The notes beneath the pieces were generated by a model. That model was given only the letters and a program-made list of their open reading frames with translations. It searched no databases and was not told the DNA's origin. DNA of 10,330 nt from Phocaeicola_A sp964514145. Its GTDB lineage: Bacteria; Bacteroidota; Bacteroidia; Bacteroidales; Bacteroidaceae. This document shows positions 1-6,158 of this stretch, one piece after another. Within the stretch, counting starts at the first letter, position 1; each line of letters begins with the position of its first letter. The stretch spans positions 1 to 10,330 of the forward strand of contig CAZEPM010000065.1 of assembly GCA_964514145.1 (NCBI GenBank). The letters are read 5' to 3'. The position numbers were made by a program, and so were the translations under genes.

Positions 1-2594
1 TCGAGCGTCAGGTGCATGCGGTAGTTCCAGTAGTTGTGCGGATTGGCCGGTACGTTGATGCGCTCCTCGTCTGTGTTTGCCCGCCGCAGGTGTGCGTCTA
101 TCGACATCCAGTCCTGAAACGTAAGTATGCAGAGCATGGAGGGGCAGGCCAGCTGTCGGGTGACAATCTCCTGACAGATGTCGGGAGTGGCCTCTGCGGG
201 GGTCTCGCCGTCGTGTTGCAAGATGTCGCGGCAGTAACGTTCCGTCTGCGCCGGCACCTCTTCCCACCATCCGCGCAGGGTAGACGTGTCGTGGGTGGAG
301 AGCGTGCAGACCGAGCGGTAAGGATAGTGCGCGAGCTGTCCGAACAGATGACGGGGGTCTTTGGGCATCCGCTCGATTTCGAGTGTCAGGATGCGCAGTT
401 CGTCCATCACTCTCGGCACGCATGCCGGAATCATCCCGAGGTCTTCCCCACAGGCGAGCATCGACGTGGCTTGCGTCAGGACGGGCAGCTTCTTCATGGC
501 CTCGTGATACCAGAACTCGTTGTGCCGGTGGTAGAAATAGTGCTCGTGCAGGCGGTCGAATGCCTGCTGCTCGGCGTGTGTCAGCTGCTTGTAGAGACGG
601 TCTTTCGCGGCGTCGATGCGCGGGTGATAGCGGTTGTCCTGACGGCGGTCGGGGACGAAGAGTACGTTGCTGATGAGCTGGTAGAGGCCGTCGCGCATAC
701 GCACGCTGTACGCATCGTCCTTGCCCCGGAAATATTGCTGCACCTGCCGCTGGGTGGCAAACTCCGGCCGCATCTCGTAGCGGTCTGCATAGGTCGGACG
801 GACGAACGTGTCTTTCACCCATGCCGTCTGATGGCCGAAGACTTCGTGTAGGATGGCCTCGTTGATGAACGGTCGGGTGAAGTCGTCCGCACGGAAGGGG
901 AGGCCGAAGCTCTCGATTTCCTGAGGCGACATGGGCAGTGCGGGCGCGAACTGCCCCAGCAGTCCGTGCACGGAGTGGGTCGGTATCTCCCAAATGCGGA
1001 AGAAGCCCAGTATGTGGTCGATGCGGTAGGCTGTGAAGTACTCGGCCATCTTCGAAAGGCGCTGCTTCCACCAGTGATAACCGTCGTGCGACATGCGCTC
1101 CCAGTCGTAGGTGGGAAAGCCCCAGTTTTGTCCGTTCGTCGAGAACTGATCGGGCGGTGCGCCTGCCGAACCGTCGAGGTTGAAGTAATGTGGCTCCGTC
1201 CATGCCTCGACGCTTGTGCGGCTGACACCTATTGGGATATCTCCCTTCAGTATTACCCCGTGCCTGCGGGCATACGCTGCGGCATCGGAGAGCTGCACAT
1301 GCAGCAGATACTGGACATAGTAGTGGAATGCTATGGCTTTGCGGCATCTGCTCGTCGGCGCGCACAGGCGTTCGATTTCCTCGCGGACGTAGACCGCATA
1401 ATGGGGCCAACGCCTGAAGTCCGGAGTGCCGTACTGGTCGCGAAGGTAGCTGTAGGCGGCATAAGGTTGCAGCCAGTGTCTGTTCTCGGCAAAAAACTGC
1501 TTGTAGCCATCGGTTGCGAACAGACGTTCGGCGTCTTCCTCATACTTGTGTCTGAGGAAGTTACGCTTCGCTTCGTTCACCCGCTCGTAGTCGACTGTCG
1601 CCTCGGCATTGAGCCGCTCGAACAAACGCTCGAACATCTGCTGCTGCCGACGGTCTTTCAGGCAACCCAGTTGCCGGATATCCATATACATGGGATGAAG
1701 AGCGTAGATCGAGATGCTGCTGTAAGGATAGGAGTCGGTACGGCCGTGTGTCATCGTGGTGTCGTTGACAGGCAGTATCTGAATGGCCTTCTGATGTGTA
1801 AGCGCCACCCAGTCGACCAGCTTCTTCAAATCGCCGAAATCGCCTACCCCGCAGCTTCCCTCCGAACGTAAGGAGAACAACGGAATGGCTACACCCGCCG
1901 CGCGCCAGGCCGGTTGGGGGAACTGCACTTCAACCTCCGGCAAGACCGTAACATAGCCTGCAGCGGGAAGCATCTGCCACTGACGATTCTGCGCCGTCTC
2001 CCAATGAAGCAGCCTGCCTGATCCTGACCCCTGAACCATGATGAACTTATACTCGAAAGGAACCGAGATACCTTCAGTATCAAACAGACACGCCCACTGA
2101 TGGGGTGACACCTGATAAAGCGGCAAGGCACGCTCGACGTCCCACTCGCCCAACAGACGGTGACTGCCGACAACGGCCAGCCGTACATCTTCGGACGGCA
2201 GATGCGAGCACGTGGCCCGGAACATGATAATCCGCTGCCCCGACACCGTCTCGGGAGGCAAGCCCAAACGGTCGTGCGAGACAGGGAAGGCGGAAGTATA
2301 TAAAAAGCTGTCTGACGGTATGTCACGCCAGTCATCGTATATGCACAAGGACTTGCCGGGAACCAACAAAAGCGAGTGTGACATTACATGCCATTCACTG
2401 CGTTTCCGCTTCCCGAGATAATAAATCTCATAGTGATAACCCACCGAGGCCGGACAGTCGCAAACATCAAACTCACAGTAACCTCCCCACAAATAACCGT
2501 CTACCGTATGCAAGGTCACACTACGGTCTGGCAGCACAACACGTACCTCTTCGCCCCAAATAGTCCGATAATGGATTTGAAAGATTACTATCAT
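1..2594 (-). CDS. malQ: 4-alpha-glucanotransferase (GH77, DPE2-like) with tandem CBM20 modules, C-terminus cut by the window edge
   Basis: This cytosolic enzyme moves glucose or maltodextrin units between alpha-1,4-glucans (disproportionation) in maltose, starch or glycogen metabolism. The minus strand reads 864 uninterrupted codons from ATG at 2594 and is still open at position 1; I estimate a few dozen residues are missing. Residues about 1-115 and 122-215 resemble two CBM20 starch-binding modules; the second has the typical GSHRLLGEW segment. The GH77 catalytic domain starts near residue 235 (AWRAAGVAIPLFSLRSE). Conserved motifs are GDIPIGV (Asp452), YRIDH (Asp526, predicted nucleophile), GEDLG (Glu717, predicted acid/base) and STHDTSTLRGWW (Asp769, predicted transition-state stabiliser). 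The 191-residue distance from Asp526 to Glu717, against 47 in Thermus aquaticus amylomaltase, shows an insertion of about 140 residues, as in plant DPE2. The start is supported by AAGGAG six bases upstream. No signal peptide is seen. The gene is divergent from the tRNA and gcv genes. Family assignment is secure; the preferred substrate is inferred. Confidence 0.93.
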   Translation of the reverse strand, partial: MIVIFQIHYRTIWGEEVRVVLPDRSVTLHTVDGYLWGGYCEFDVCDCPASVGYHYEIYYLGKRKRSEWHVMSHSLLLVPGKSLCIYDDWRDIPSDSFLYTSAFPVSHDRLGLPPETVSGQRIIMFRATCSHLPSEDVRLAVVGSHRLLGEWDVERALPLYQVSPHQWACLFDTEGISVPFEYKFIMVQGSGSGRLLHWETAQNRQWQMLPAAGYVTVLPEVEVQFPQPAWRAAGVAIPLFSLRSEGSCGVGDFGDLKKLVDWVALTHQKAIQILPVNDTTMTHGRTDSYPYSSISIYALHPMYMDIRQLGCLKDRRQQQMFERLFERLNAEATVDYERVNEAKRNFLRHKYEEDAERLFATDGYKQFFAENRHWLQPYAAYSYLRDQYGTPDFRRWPHYAVYVREEIERLCAPTSRCRKAIAFHYYVQYLLHVQLSDAAAYARRHGVILKGDIPIGVSRTSVEAWTEPHYFNLDGSAGAPPDQFSTNGQNWGFPTYDWERMSHDGYHWWKQRLSKMAEYFTAYRIDHILGFFRIWEIPTHSVHGLLGQFAPALPMSPQEIESFGLPFRADDFTRPFINEAILHEVFGHQTAWVKDTFVRPTYADRYEMRPEFATQRQVQQYFRGKDDAYSVRMRDGLYQLISNVLFVPDRRQDNRYHPRIDAAKDRLYKQLTHAEQQAFDRLHEHYFYHRHNEFWYHEAMKKLPVLTQATSMLACGEDLGMIPACVPRVMDELRILTLEIERMPKDPRHLFGQLAHYPYRSVCTLSTHDTSTLRGWWEEVPAQTERYCRDILQHDGETPAEATPDICQEIVTRQLACPSMLCILTFQDWMSIDAHLRRANTDEERINVPANPHNYWNYRMHLTL

Positions 2595-2600
2595 AACTCA

Positions 2601-2606
2601 CTCCTT
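2601..2606 (-). promoter_or_regulatory. ribosome binding site of malQ
   Basis: The minus strand reads AAGGAG, then six bases (TGAGTT), then the ATG at 2594. This near-perfect Shine-Dalgarno sequence fixes the malQ start and stands out because most other genes in the window lack one. Confidence 0.8.
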
Positions 2607-2623
2607 AATTGTTCATACTGAAA

Positions 2624-2631
2624 CAAAGTTA
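2624..2631 (-). promoter_or_regulatory. candidate -7 element of the malQ promoter
   Basis: The minus strand reads TAACTTTG, an exact match to the Bacteroidota -7 consensus TAnnTTTG. It lies 29 bases before the malQ start codon, which would give a short leader of roughly 20-25 bases. I see no TTTG at the expected 19-21 base spacing upstream, so the assignment rests on the -7 box and its position. Confidence 0.5.
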
Positions 2632-2931
2632 AACCAGATAACCCAATCTGTGAGGAGCCTCGTGTTAAAGAATACAAACAGTATGAACAAACCCCGTCCC
2701 ACACTCCGACCGGGAGGCCGTCCGTCCCCGTCTGTCCTCACCCGCTCCGGCGGCCTTTCGGAAACAGTTCCGACCTTTGGCGGGGGAAGGTCTGACCTTA
2801 TCCGGCATTCCTTCCGAAAGGATGTCGGAAGGGATGGGAATCGGTACCGGAAATGGTCGCATGGCGAGGGAACCAAGTCTCCGGAAAGTGCCCGAAAGCT
2901 CGCGACGAAAAGCATTTTTCTGCAGGATTCT
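2632..2931. other. intergenic block, G+C-rich from about 2690, with many short inverted repeats; no gene recognised
   Basis: This 300-base stretch between the malQ promoter and the tRNA promoter has open frames on both strands, but none resembles a known protein and several run into the tRNA gene, so I call no gene. It contains a 12-bp stem-loop (2806-2836), the palindromes AAGGTCTGACCTT (2787-2799) and CGGTACCG (2841-2848), GACCTT/AAGGTC arms around 2772-2792, and two of the three copies of CCTTTCGGAA. It could be a decayed repeat element, a small RNA locus, or simply the malQ upstream region; the sequence does not decide. Confidence 0.5.
2806..2836. repeat. 12-bp stem-loop in the intergenic block
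   Basis: The arm CATTCCTTCCGA (2806-2817) pairs with TCGGAAGGGATG (2825-2836) through eleven Watson-Crick pairs and one G-U wobble, leaving the 7-base loop AAGGATG. No T-run follows on either strand, so it does not look like an intrinsic terminator. The role is unknown. Confidence 0.6.
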
Positions 2932-2962
2932 CTTGCAACATCCAAAAATATGTGTACCTTTG
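2932..2962 (+). promoter_or_regulatory. promoter of the tRNA-Ser gene (-33 and -7 boxes)
   Basis: CTTG at 2932-2935 is followed by exactly 19 bases and then TACCTTTG at 2955-2962. Spacing and -7 sequence fit the Bacteroidota primary-sigma promoter (TTTG, 19-21 bases, TAnnTTTG), with one mismatch in the -33 box. Transcription would begin near 2969, giving a short 5' leader of about 35 bases before the mature tRNA end. That leader contains a small hairpin: GCGTTCC (2980-2986) against GGAAACGC (2991-2998), with one bulged A. Confidence 0.72.
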
Positions 2963-3002
2963 CATCGATTCTGAAAGGGGCGTTCCTTTCGGAAACGCAT
3001 TT

Positions 3003-3087
3003 GGAAAGGTGGCAGAGTGGTCGATTGCGGCGGTCTTGAAAACCGTTGTACCGAGAGGTACCCGGGGTTCGAATCCCTGTCTTTCCG
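3003..3087 (+). tRNA. tRNA-Ser (anticodon UGA)
   Basis: This is a complete class II cloverleaf of 85 bases. The acceptor arm pairs GGAAAGG (3003-3009) with TCTTTCC (3080-3086), the last pair being a G-U wobble. The anticodon stem GCGGT/ACCGT (3030-3034, 3042-3046) encloses the loop CTTGAAA with anticodon TGA at 3037-3039, which reads UCA and related serine codons. A long variable arm, GTACC/GGTAC with loop GAGA, is typical of tRNA-Ser. The T arm has CGGGG, loop TTCGAAT, then CCCTG (3063-3079). The discriminator base is G (3087), as serine tRNAs require. The following CAG shows that the 3' CCA is not encoded and must be added after transcription. Confidence 0.97.
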
Positions 3088-3140
3088 CAGTAAACAAGTT
3101 ACATATTGTTTTGTATTAATATGTTTTTAAAATTGGTGGA

Positions 3141-3178
3141 TGTCCGGTTTGCTTCCGACTTCGGAGGCAAACCGGACA
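3141..3178 (+). terminator. strong hairpin downstream of tRNA-Ser, probable terminator
   Basis: TGTCCGGTTTGC (3141-3152) pairs perfectly with GCAAACCGGACA (3167-3178). Inside, T3153/G3166 form a wobble and TCCG/CGGA pair, giving a nearly continuous 17-bp stem capped by the four-base loop ACTT. It begins 53 bases after the tRNA and is the best candidate for the tRNA transcript end. The downstream T-run is weak (TTATGTTTTATC), so efficiency as an intrinsic terminator is uncertain. It could instead be a processing or stability element or a repeat-family member. Confidence 0.6.
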
Positions 3179-3379
3179 TTATGTTTTATCTGTCCGGAGC
3201 CTGCGAATCTGCCTGTGACGGACTGTGTATGAATACTTGTCAGACTCCGGCCGGTTCTGCCTCTGTTTTCAGCAAGAACGCTGTCATTTTGCAACCTGAC
3301 AGTATGGTTATCAAGTGAGATACATTTTTTTATCGAACATTATGACAGAATTCATAGAAGATGATATAAAAATAATACG
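3179..3379. other. intergenic stretch between the hairpin and the lplA promoter; no gene seen
   Basis: A short open frame spans 3106-3318, but it reads through the strong hairpin, has no ribosome binding site and a composition unlike a conserved protein, so it is not called. Weak features are a 6-bp repeat CTGTCA/TGACAG (3281-3302, 10-base loop), a CCGGCCGG palindrome near 3247, and a run of seven T near 3324 that no convincing stem precedes. I see no glycine riboswitch. Confidence 0.5.
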
Positions 3380-3387
3380 TATCTTTG
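3380..3387 (+). promoter_or_regulatory. candidate -7 element of the lplA-gcv operon promoter
   Basis: TATCTTTG is an exact match to the Bacteroidota -7 consensus, located 36 bases before the lplA ATG. Transcription would start near 3394, giving a leader of about 30 bases containing the ribosome binding site. No clear TTTG is present 19-21 bases upstream. The leader is too short to hold a riboswitch, so any regulation would act at or upstream of this box. Confidence 0.55.
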
Positions 3388-3423
3388 GAGAGAAAAAACG
3401 AGTCCTGACCTAAAGAGGAAAAT

Positions 3424-4398
3424 ATGAAATACATAGAGCTACCGGATTATCAGACGCATCGGCTTCCATTCTATCTTGCCATGGAAGAATACATCGCCCG
3501 CTGTTTCGATGAGGATGCGTGCTTCTTTATGTGGCAAGTAGATCCTACTGTTATCTTTGGGAGGAACCAACTTATTGAAAACGAAGTCAATCTGGAATAT
3601 TGCCGTTCGCACGGCATTCAAACTTATCGCCGTAAGAGCGGTGGAGGTTGTGTCTATGCTGATCGGGGTAATATCATGCTTTCATACATCGCAAGGGCTG
3701 CCAGCGTAAGCTATACGTTCGACAGCTATCTCCGCATGGTGGCTTTCGTGTTGCGCAAACTGGGGGTACCGGCGGAGGCTTCCGGACGGAATGATATCCT
3801 GATAGATGGGAAGAAAGTGTCGGGCAATGCGTTCTATTACCTTCAAAACAAAAGCATTGTGCATGGAACGATGTTGTTCGATTCGGATTTAGACACGATG
3901 ATTGCGGCCATCACTCCTACGGGTGAAAAGCTCTCGAGCAAAGGGATTGCGTCGGTAAGACAACGGGTCACGAACTTGTCTGATTACCTCAAAACGGATC
4001 AAGATTCGTTCACACAGTTTGTTCGTAACCAACTGTGTGACAGCAGCATCCAACTCAACACAACCGATGTTCAGAAAATCAGGGAGATAGAACAGGAATA
4101 TCTGACGGACGAATTTATCTACGGACACAATCCGCAATATACTCTTTGCAAACACAAGCGCATCGGTCAAGCGGGTGAACTGGAAATACGGCTGGAAATC
4201 AGAAACAATCGCATCAAACGCATCAACCTGTTGGGCGATTATTTCCTGACCGGTAATTTGGATGACGAATTACTCGTGCCGTTAATCGGTTGTCGCTTCG
4301 AACGTGAGGCCGTAGCACAGGCAATTGAGCACATCAATATCGGCAACATTATTCTGCATCTGGACAACACGCAATTTTTAGACTTGCTTTTTAATTAA
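3424..4398 (+). CDS. lplA: lipoate-protein ligase A
   Basis: The 324-residue protein is predicted to activate free lipoate with ATP to lipoyl-AMP and transfer it to the lipoyl-domain lysine of acceptor proteins, here most likely GcvH, in the cytosol. Residues about 1-220 form the biotin/lipoate ligase fold, with the lipoate-binding motif RRKSGGGCVYAD (69-80) and GRNDILIDGKKVSGNAFY (121-138); Lys131 in KKVSG aligns with the catalytic Lys133 of E. coli LplA. Residues about 220-324 match the small C-terminal accessory domain in position, which favours a true ligase over an octanoyltransferase. The ATG is preceded by AGAGG (3414-3418) at a suitable distance. It is first in the glycine cleavage cassette, 34 bases before gcvT, which suggests a dedicated role in charging GcvH. 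Lipoylation of other 2-oxoacid dehydrogenase subunits cannot be excluded. Confidence 0.92.
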   Translation: MKYIELPDYQTHRLPFYLAMEEYIARCFDEDACFFMWQVDPTVIFGRNQLIENEVNLEYCRSHGIQTYRRKSGGGCVYADRGNIMLSYIARAASVSYTFDSYLRMVAFVLRKLGVPAEASGRNDILIDGKKVSGNAFYYLQNKSIVHGTMLFDSDLDTMIAAITPTGEKLSSKGIASVRQRVTNLSDYLKTDQDSFTQFVRNQLCDSSIQLNTTDVQKIREIEQEYLTDEFIYGHNPQYTLCKHKRIGQAGELEIRLEIRNNRIKRINLLGDYFLTGNLDDELLVPLIGCRFEREAVAQAIEHINIGNIILHLDNTQFLDLLFN

Positions 4399-4432
4399 TT
4401 CTTTAGTATATAAACTCCAAACAGACCTGAAC

Positions 4433-5530
4433 ATGGAAAGTAATCTCATTAAAACTTGCCTGCATGACAAGCACGTGGAACTAGGCGCCCAAATGAGTCC
4501 TTTCGGCGGTTTCGACATGCCGATACAATATTCTTCTATCATAGAAGAACACAATGCCGTGCGTCATGCCTGCGGCATTTTCGACGTTTCACACATGGGT
4601 GAAGTAGAGATCTGTGGTCCTGAAGCAGAACAACTTGTAGGACATCTGTTCACGAATGATATTCGCGAAATGCCTGTCGGAAAGATTCTATACGGCATGA
4701 TGCTCTATCCGACAGGTGGTACGGTCGATGACTTATTAGTCTATAAAACCGGCGAACAGACTTTCTTTCTTGTGATTAACGCCGCGAACATAGCCAAAGA
4801 TTTAGCTTGGATACAAGAAAACAGTCAAGGCTTTCAGGCTACGATCAACAATCTGTCGGACAATTACGGCGAAGTAGCCATTCAGGGTCCGAAATCAGAA
4901 ACGCTGATAGAAAAACTGTTGCACATAACGGTATCCGACCTTGAGTTTTATACATTCAAGATCTTGGAATACGAAGGAGAATCCATCATCGTCAGTCGTA
5001 CAGGTTATACGGGTGAAGATGGTTTTGAACTTTACGGCTCTGCTTCCTTCATCAACAAGGCATGGGACATTATGATTGAGTCAAAAGAAGTGACTCCGTG
5101 CGGACTTGGCTGCCGCGACACGCTTCGTTTCGAAGTTGCTCTGCCACTCTATGGCCATGAACTCAATCAAAACATCACACCTATTGAAGCCGGATTGGGC
5201 TCGTTTGTCAAAATGGATAAACCGGAATTTATCGGAAAAGAAGCGATTGCAAACCAGAAGAAACACGGCATCTTACAGAAAATTGTGGGCATCGAACTCA
5301 AAGATAAGGCGATTCCTCGTAGCGGATACGACATTGAAATCAACGGAGTCCGCATCGGTTATGTGACGACCGGCTATCAATCGATCTCTACCGGAAAGAG
5401 TGTATGCATGGCGTTAATAGACAACCAATATGCCACCATAGGAACAGAAATCGACGTCCGCATCCGCAAGAAACTGTTCAAAGGCGTTGTTTGCAAGAAA
5501 CGTTTCTATCAGAAGAATTATAAAAAATAA
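4433..5530 (+). CDS. gcvT: glycine cleavage system T-protein (aminomethyltransferase)
   Basis: The T-protein takes the aminomethyl group carried on lipoyl-GcvH, transfers its carbon to tetrahydrofolate to form 5,10-methylene-THF, and releases ammonia. The 365-residue product has the full usual length (about 364 in E. coli). Recognisable segments are FGGFDMPIQY (24-33), GIFDVSHMGEVEI (48-60), GGTVDDLLVYK (95-105, holding the conserved active-site aspartate at 99 or 100), INAANIAKD (115-123), TGYTGEDGFELY near 190 and FVKMDKPEFIGKEA near 265. The start gives the family's normal N-terminus; no clear Shine-Dalgarno sequence precedes it, which is common in Bacteroidota. It lies 34 bases after lplA and 56 before gcvH, probably in the same transcript. 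No defect is seen. Confidence 0.96.
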   Translation: MESNLIKTCLHDKHVELGAQMSPFGGFDMPIQYSSIIEEHNAVRHACGIFDVSHMGEVEICGPEAEQLVGHLFTNDIREMPVGKILYGMMLYPTGGTVDDLLVYKTGEQTFFLVINAANIAKDLAWIQENSQGFQATINNLSDNYGEVAIQGPKSETLIEKLLHITVSDLEFYTFKILEYEGESIIVSRTGYTGEDGFELYGSASFINKAWDIMIESKEVTPCGLGCRDTLRFEVALPLYGHELNQNITPIEAGLGSFVKMDKPEFIGKEAIANQKKHGILQKIVGIELKDKAIPRSGYDIEINGVRIGYVTTGYQSISTGKSVCMALIDNQYATIGTEIDVRIRKKLFKGVVCKKRFYQKNYKK

Positions 5531-5586
5531 CAGCAAGTAGCATATTTATTATATAAGTTTCATCTTTAATTTAAAACTAAAAGAAA

Positions 5587-5967
5587 ATGAGTAAAGTAAT
5601 CGATGGGCTGTATTATTCGGCATCACACGAATGGGTAAAAGTAGAAGATAACTTCGGTTATATCGGTATCACAGATTATGCACAACATGCTTTGGGCAAT
5701 ATTGTTTATGTAGACATGCCCGAAGTAAACGATGAGATTGAAAAAGAAACAGAGTTTGGCGCCGTAGAAAGTGTGAAAGCGGCTAGCGACCTGATGGCTC
5801 CGGTGAGCGGAAAAGTTGTAGAGATAAACGAAGCATTGGCCGATACTCCGGAACTGCTCAACCAAGATGCTTTTGCAAACTGGATTATCAAAGTGGAACT
5901 TTCCGACCCTGCTGAGCTGGAAAGCCTCATGAATGCACAAGCATACGAAAAAGTCTGCGAGGAGTAA
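5587..5967 (+). CDS. gcvH: glycine cleavage system H-protein (lipoyl carrier)
   Basis: GcvH is the mobile lipoyl carrier that shuttles the aminomethyl intermediate between the P-, T- and L-proteins. The 126-residue product has normal length and family landmarks: SASHEWVKVED at the N-terminus, GYIGITDYAQHALGNIVYVD, and the lipoylation hairpin FGAVESVKAASDL, in which Lys64 is the predicted lipoate attachment site (same number as in E. coli). The tail has the expected NQDAFANWIIKVEL segment. The upstream sequence is A-rich with no strong Shine-Dalgarno. The 56-base gap after gcvT has a near-match to a -7 box (TAAGTTTC, 5554-5561), too weak to call as a promoter. GcvH is the natural substrate for the LplA and LpdA encoded alongside. 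Confidence 0.97.
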   Translation: MSKVIDGLYYSASHEWVKVEDNFGYIGITDYAQHALGNIVYVDMPEVNDEIEKETEFGAVESVKAASDLMAPVSGKVVEINEALADTPELLNQDAFANWIIKVELSDPAELESLMNAQAYEKVCEE

Positions 5968-6046
5968 CAGACGTTCTATCCCTTCGCACAATTTATTAAA
6001 CTGTTACTGCATAAACCGAATTACATTTATATGCTCATTCTTCCGG

Positions 6047-6112
6047 TCGGTTTTCACTATATTTGCATGCGCTGATACCATAACCTGCCGTGTATCCTAT
6101 AGTGAAAACCGA
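6047..6112. repeat. perfect 15-bp inverted repeat upstream of gcvPA
   Basis: TCGGTTTTCACTATA (6047-6061) is exactly repeated in inverted orientation as TATAGTGAAAACCGA (6098-6112), with a 36-base spacer. A possible extra inner stem is GATAC/GTATC (6073-6077, 6092-6096). The left arm overlaps a -7-like box and the right arm would lie in the gcvPA leader, 46 bases before its ATG. Candidate roles are a regulator binding site, an RNA hairpin in the gcvH-gcvPA linker, or less likely a site for DNA inversion. No T-run follows, so it is not a typical terminator. Confidence 0.75.
6058..6065 (+). promoter_or_regulatory. candidate -7 element of an internal promoter before gcvPA
   Basis: TATATTTG matches TAnnTTTG exactly and straddles the junction between the left arm of the inverted repeat and its spacer. 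Initiation would occur near 6072, giving a leader of about 85-90 bases. No recognisable -33 box is present. The unusually large gap after gcvH (191 bases, against 11-56 or an overlap elsewhere in the cassette) makes a separate promoter plausible. Confidence 0.4.
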
Positions 6113-6158
6113 TCTATTAAGCAGTGGAATCTTTTTCATTCAAAACAGAAAGACGATC

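Larger units (their letters stand above)
2754..2994. repeat. three copies of the 10-base motif CCTTTCGGAA, one inverted
   Basis: CCTTTCGGAA occurs on the plus strand at 2754-2763 and 2985-2994, and on the minus strand at 2812-2821. The two plus-strand copies extend identically to 12 bases (CCTTTCGGAAAC). The inverted copy lies in the left arm and loop of the 2806-2836 stem-loop. The last copy falls inside a small hairpin in the presumed tRNA leader. The motif itself is nearly palindromic (TTTCGGAAA). Confidence 0.6.

Noticed and set aside
12..851. Long plus-strand open frame (and a similar one at 966-1871)
   Set aside because: Both are antisense to the GH77 gene, whose minus-strand translation carries all catalytic motifs in one unbroken frame. 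The plus-strand products resemble no family and are by-products of G+C-rich codon usage.
2943..2950. Minus-strand TATTTTTG resembling a divergent -7 box over the tRNA promoter
   Set aside because: It arises from the A-rich spacer of the tRNA promoter, has no -33 partner, and malQ has a closer candidate at 2624-2631.
2650..3119. Overlapping short open frames on both strands upstream of and across the tRNA
   Set aside because: Several cross the tRNA gene or its promoter; they are rich in Arg, Ser and Pro, as expected from random G+C-rich sequence, and none has a good start signal.
3106..3318. Possible 70-residue protein after the tRNA
   Set aside because: It has no ribosome binding site, reads straight through the 17-bp hairpin, and shows no recognisable motif.
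3281..3330. Hairpin CTGTCA/TGACAG followed by a run of T as a terminator
   Set aside because: The stem is only 6 bp with a 10-base loop, and the T-run begins more than 20 bases after it.
3388..3423. Glycine riboswitch before the gcv cassette
   Set aside because: The predicted leader is only about 30 bases, and no tandem aptamer-like sequence is seen there or in the 200 bases upstream.
6090..6158. Upstream GTG start extending GcvPA by 23 residues
   Set aside because: The added residues do not fit the family, the start lies inside the inverted repeat, and ATG 6159 gives the conserved MSYKYFPHTEADI N-terminus.
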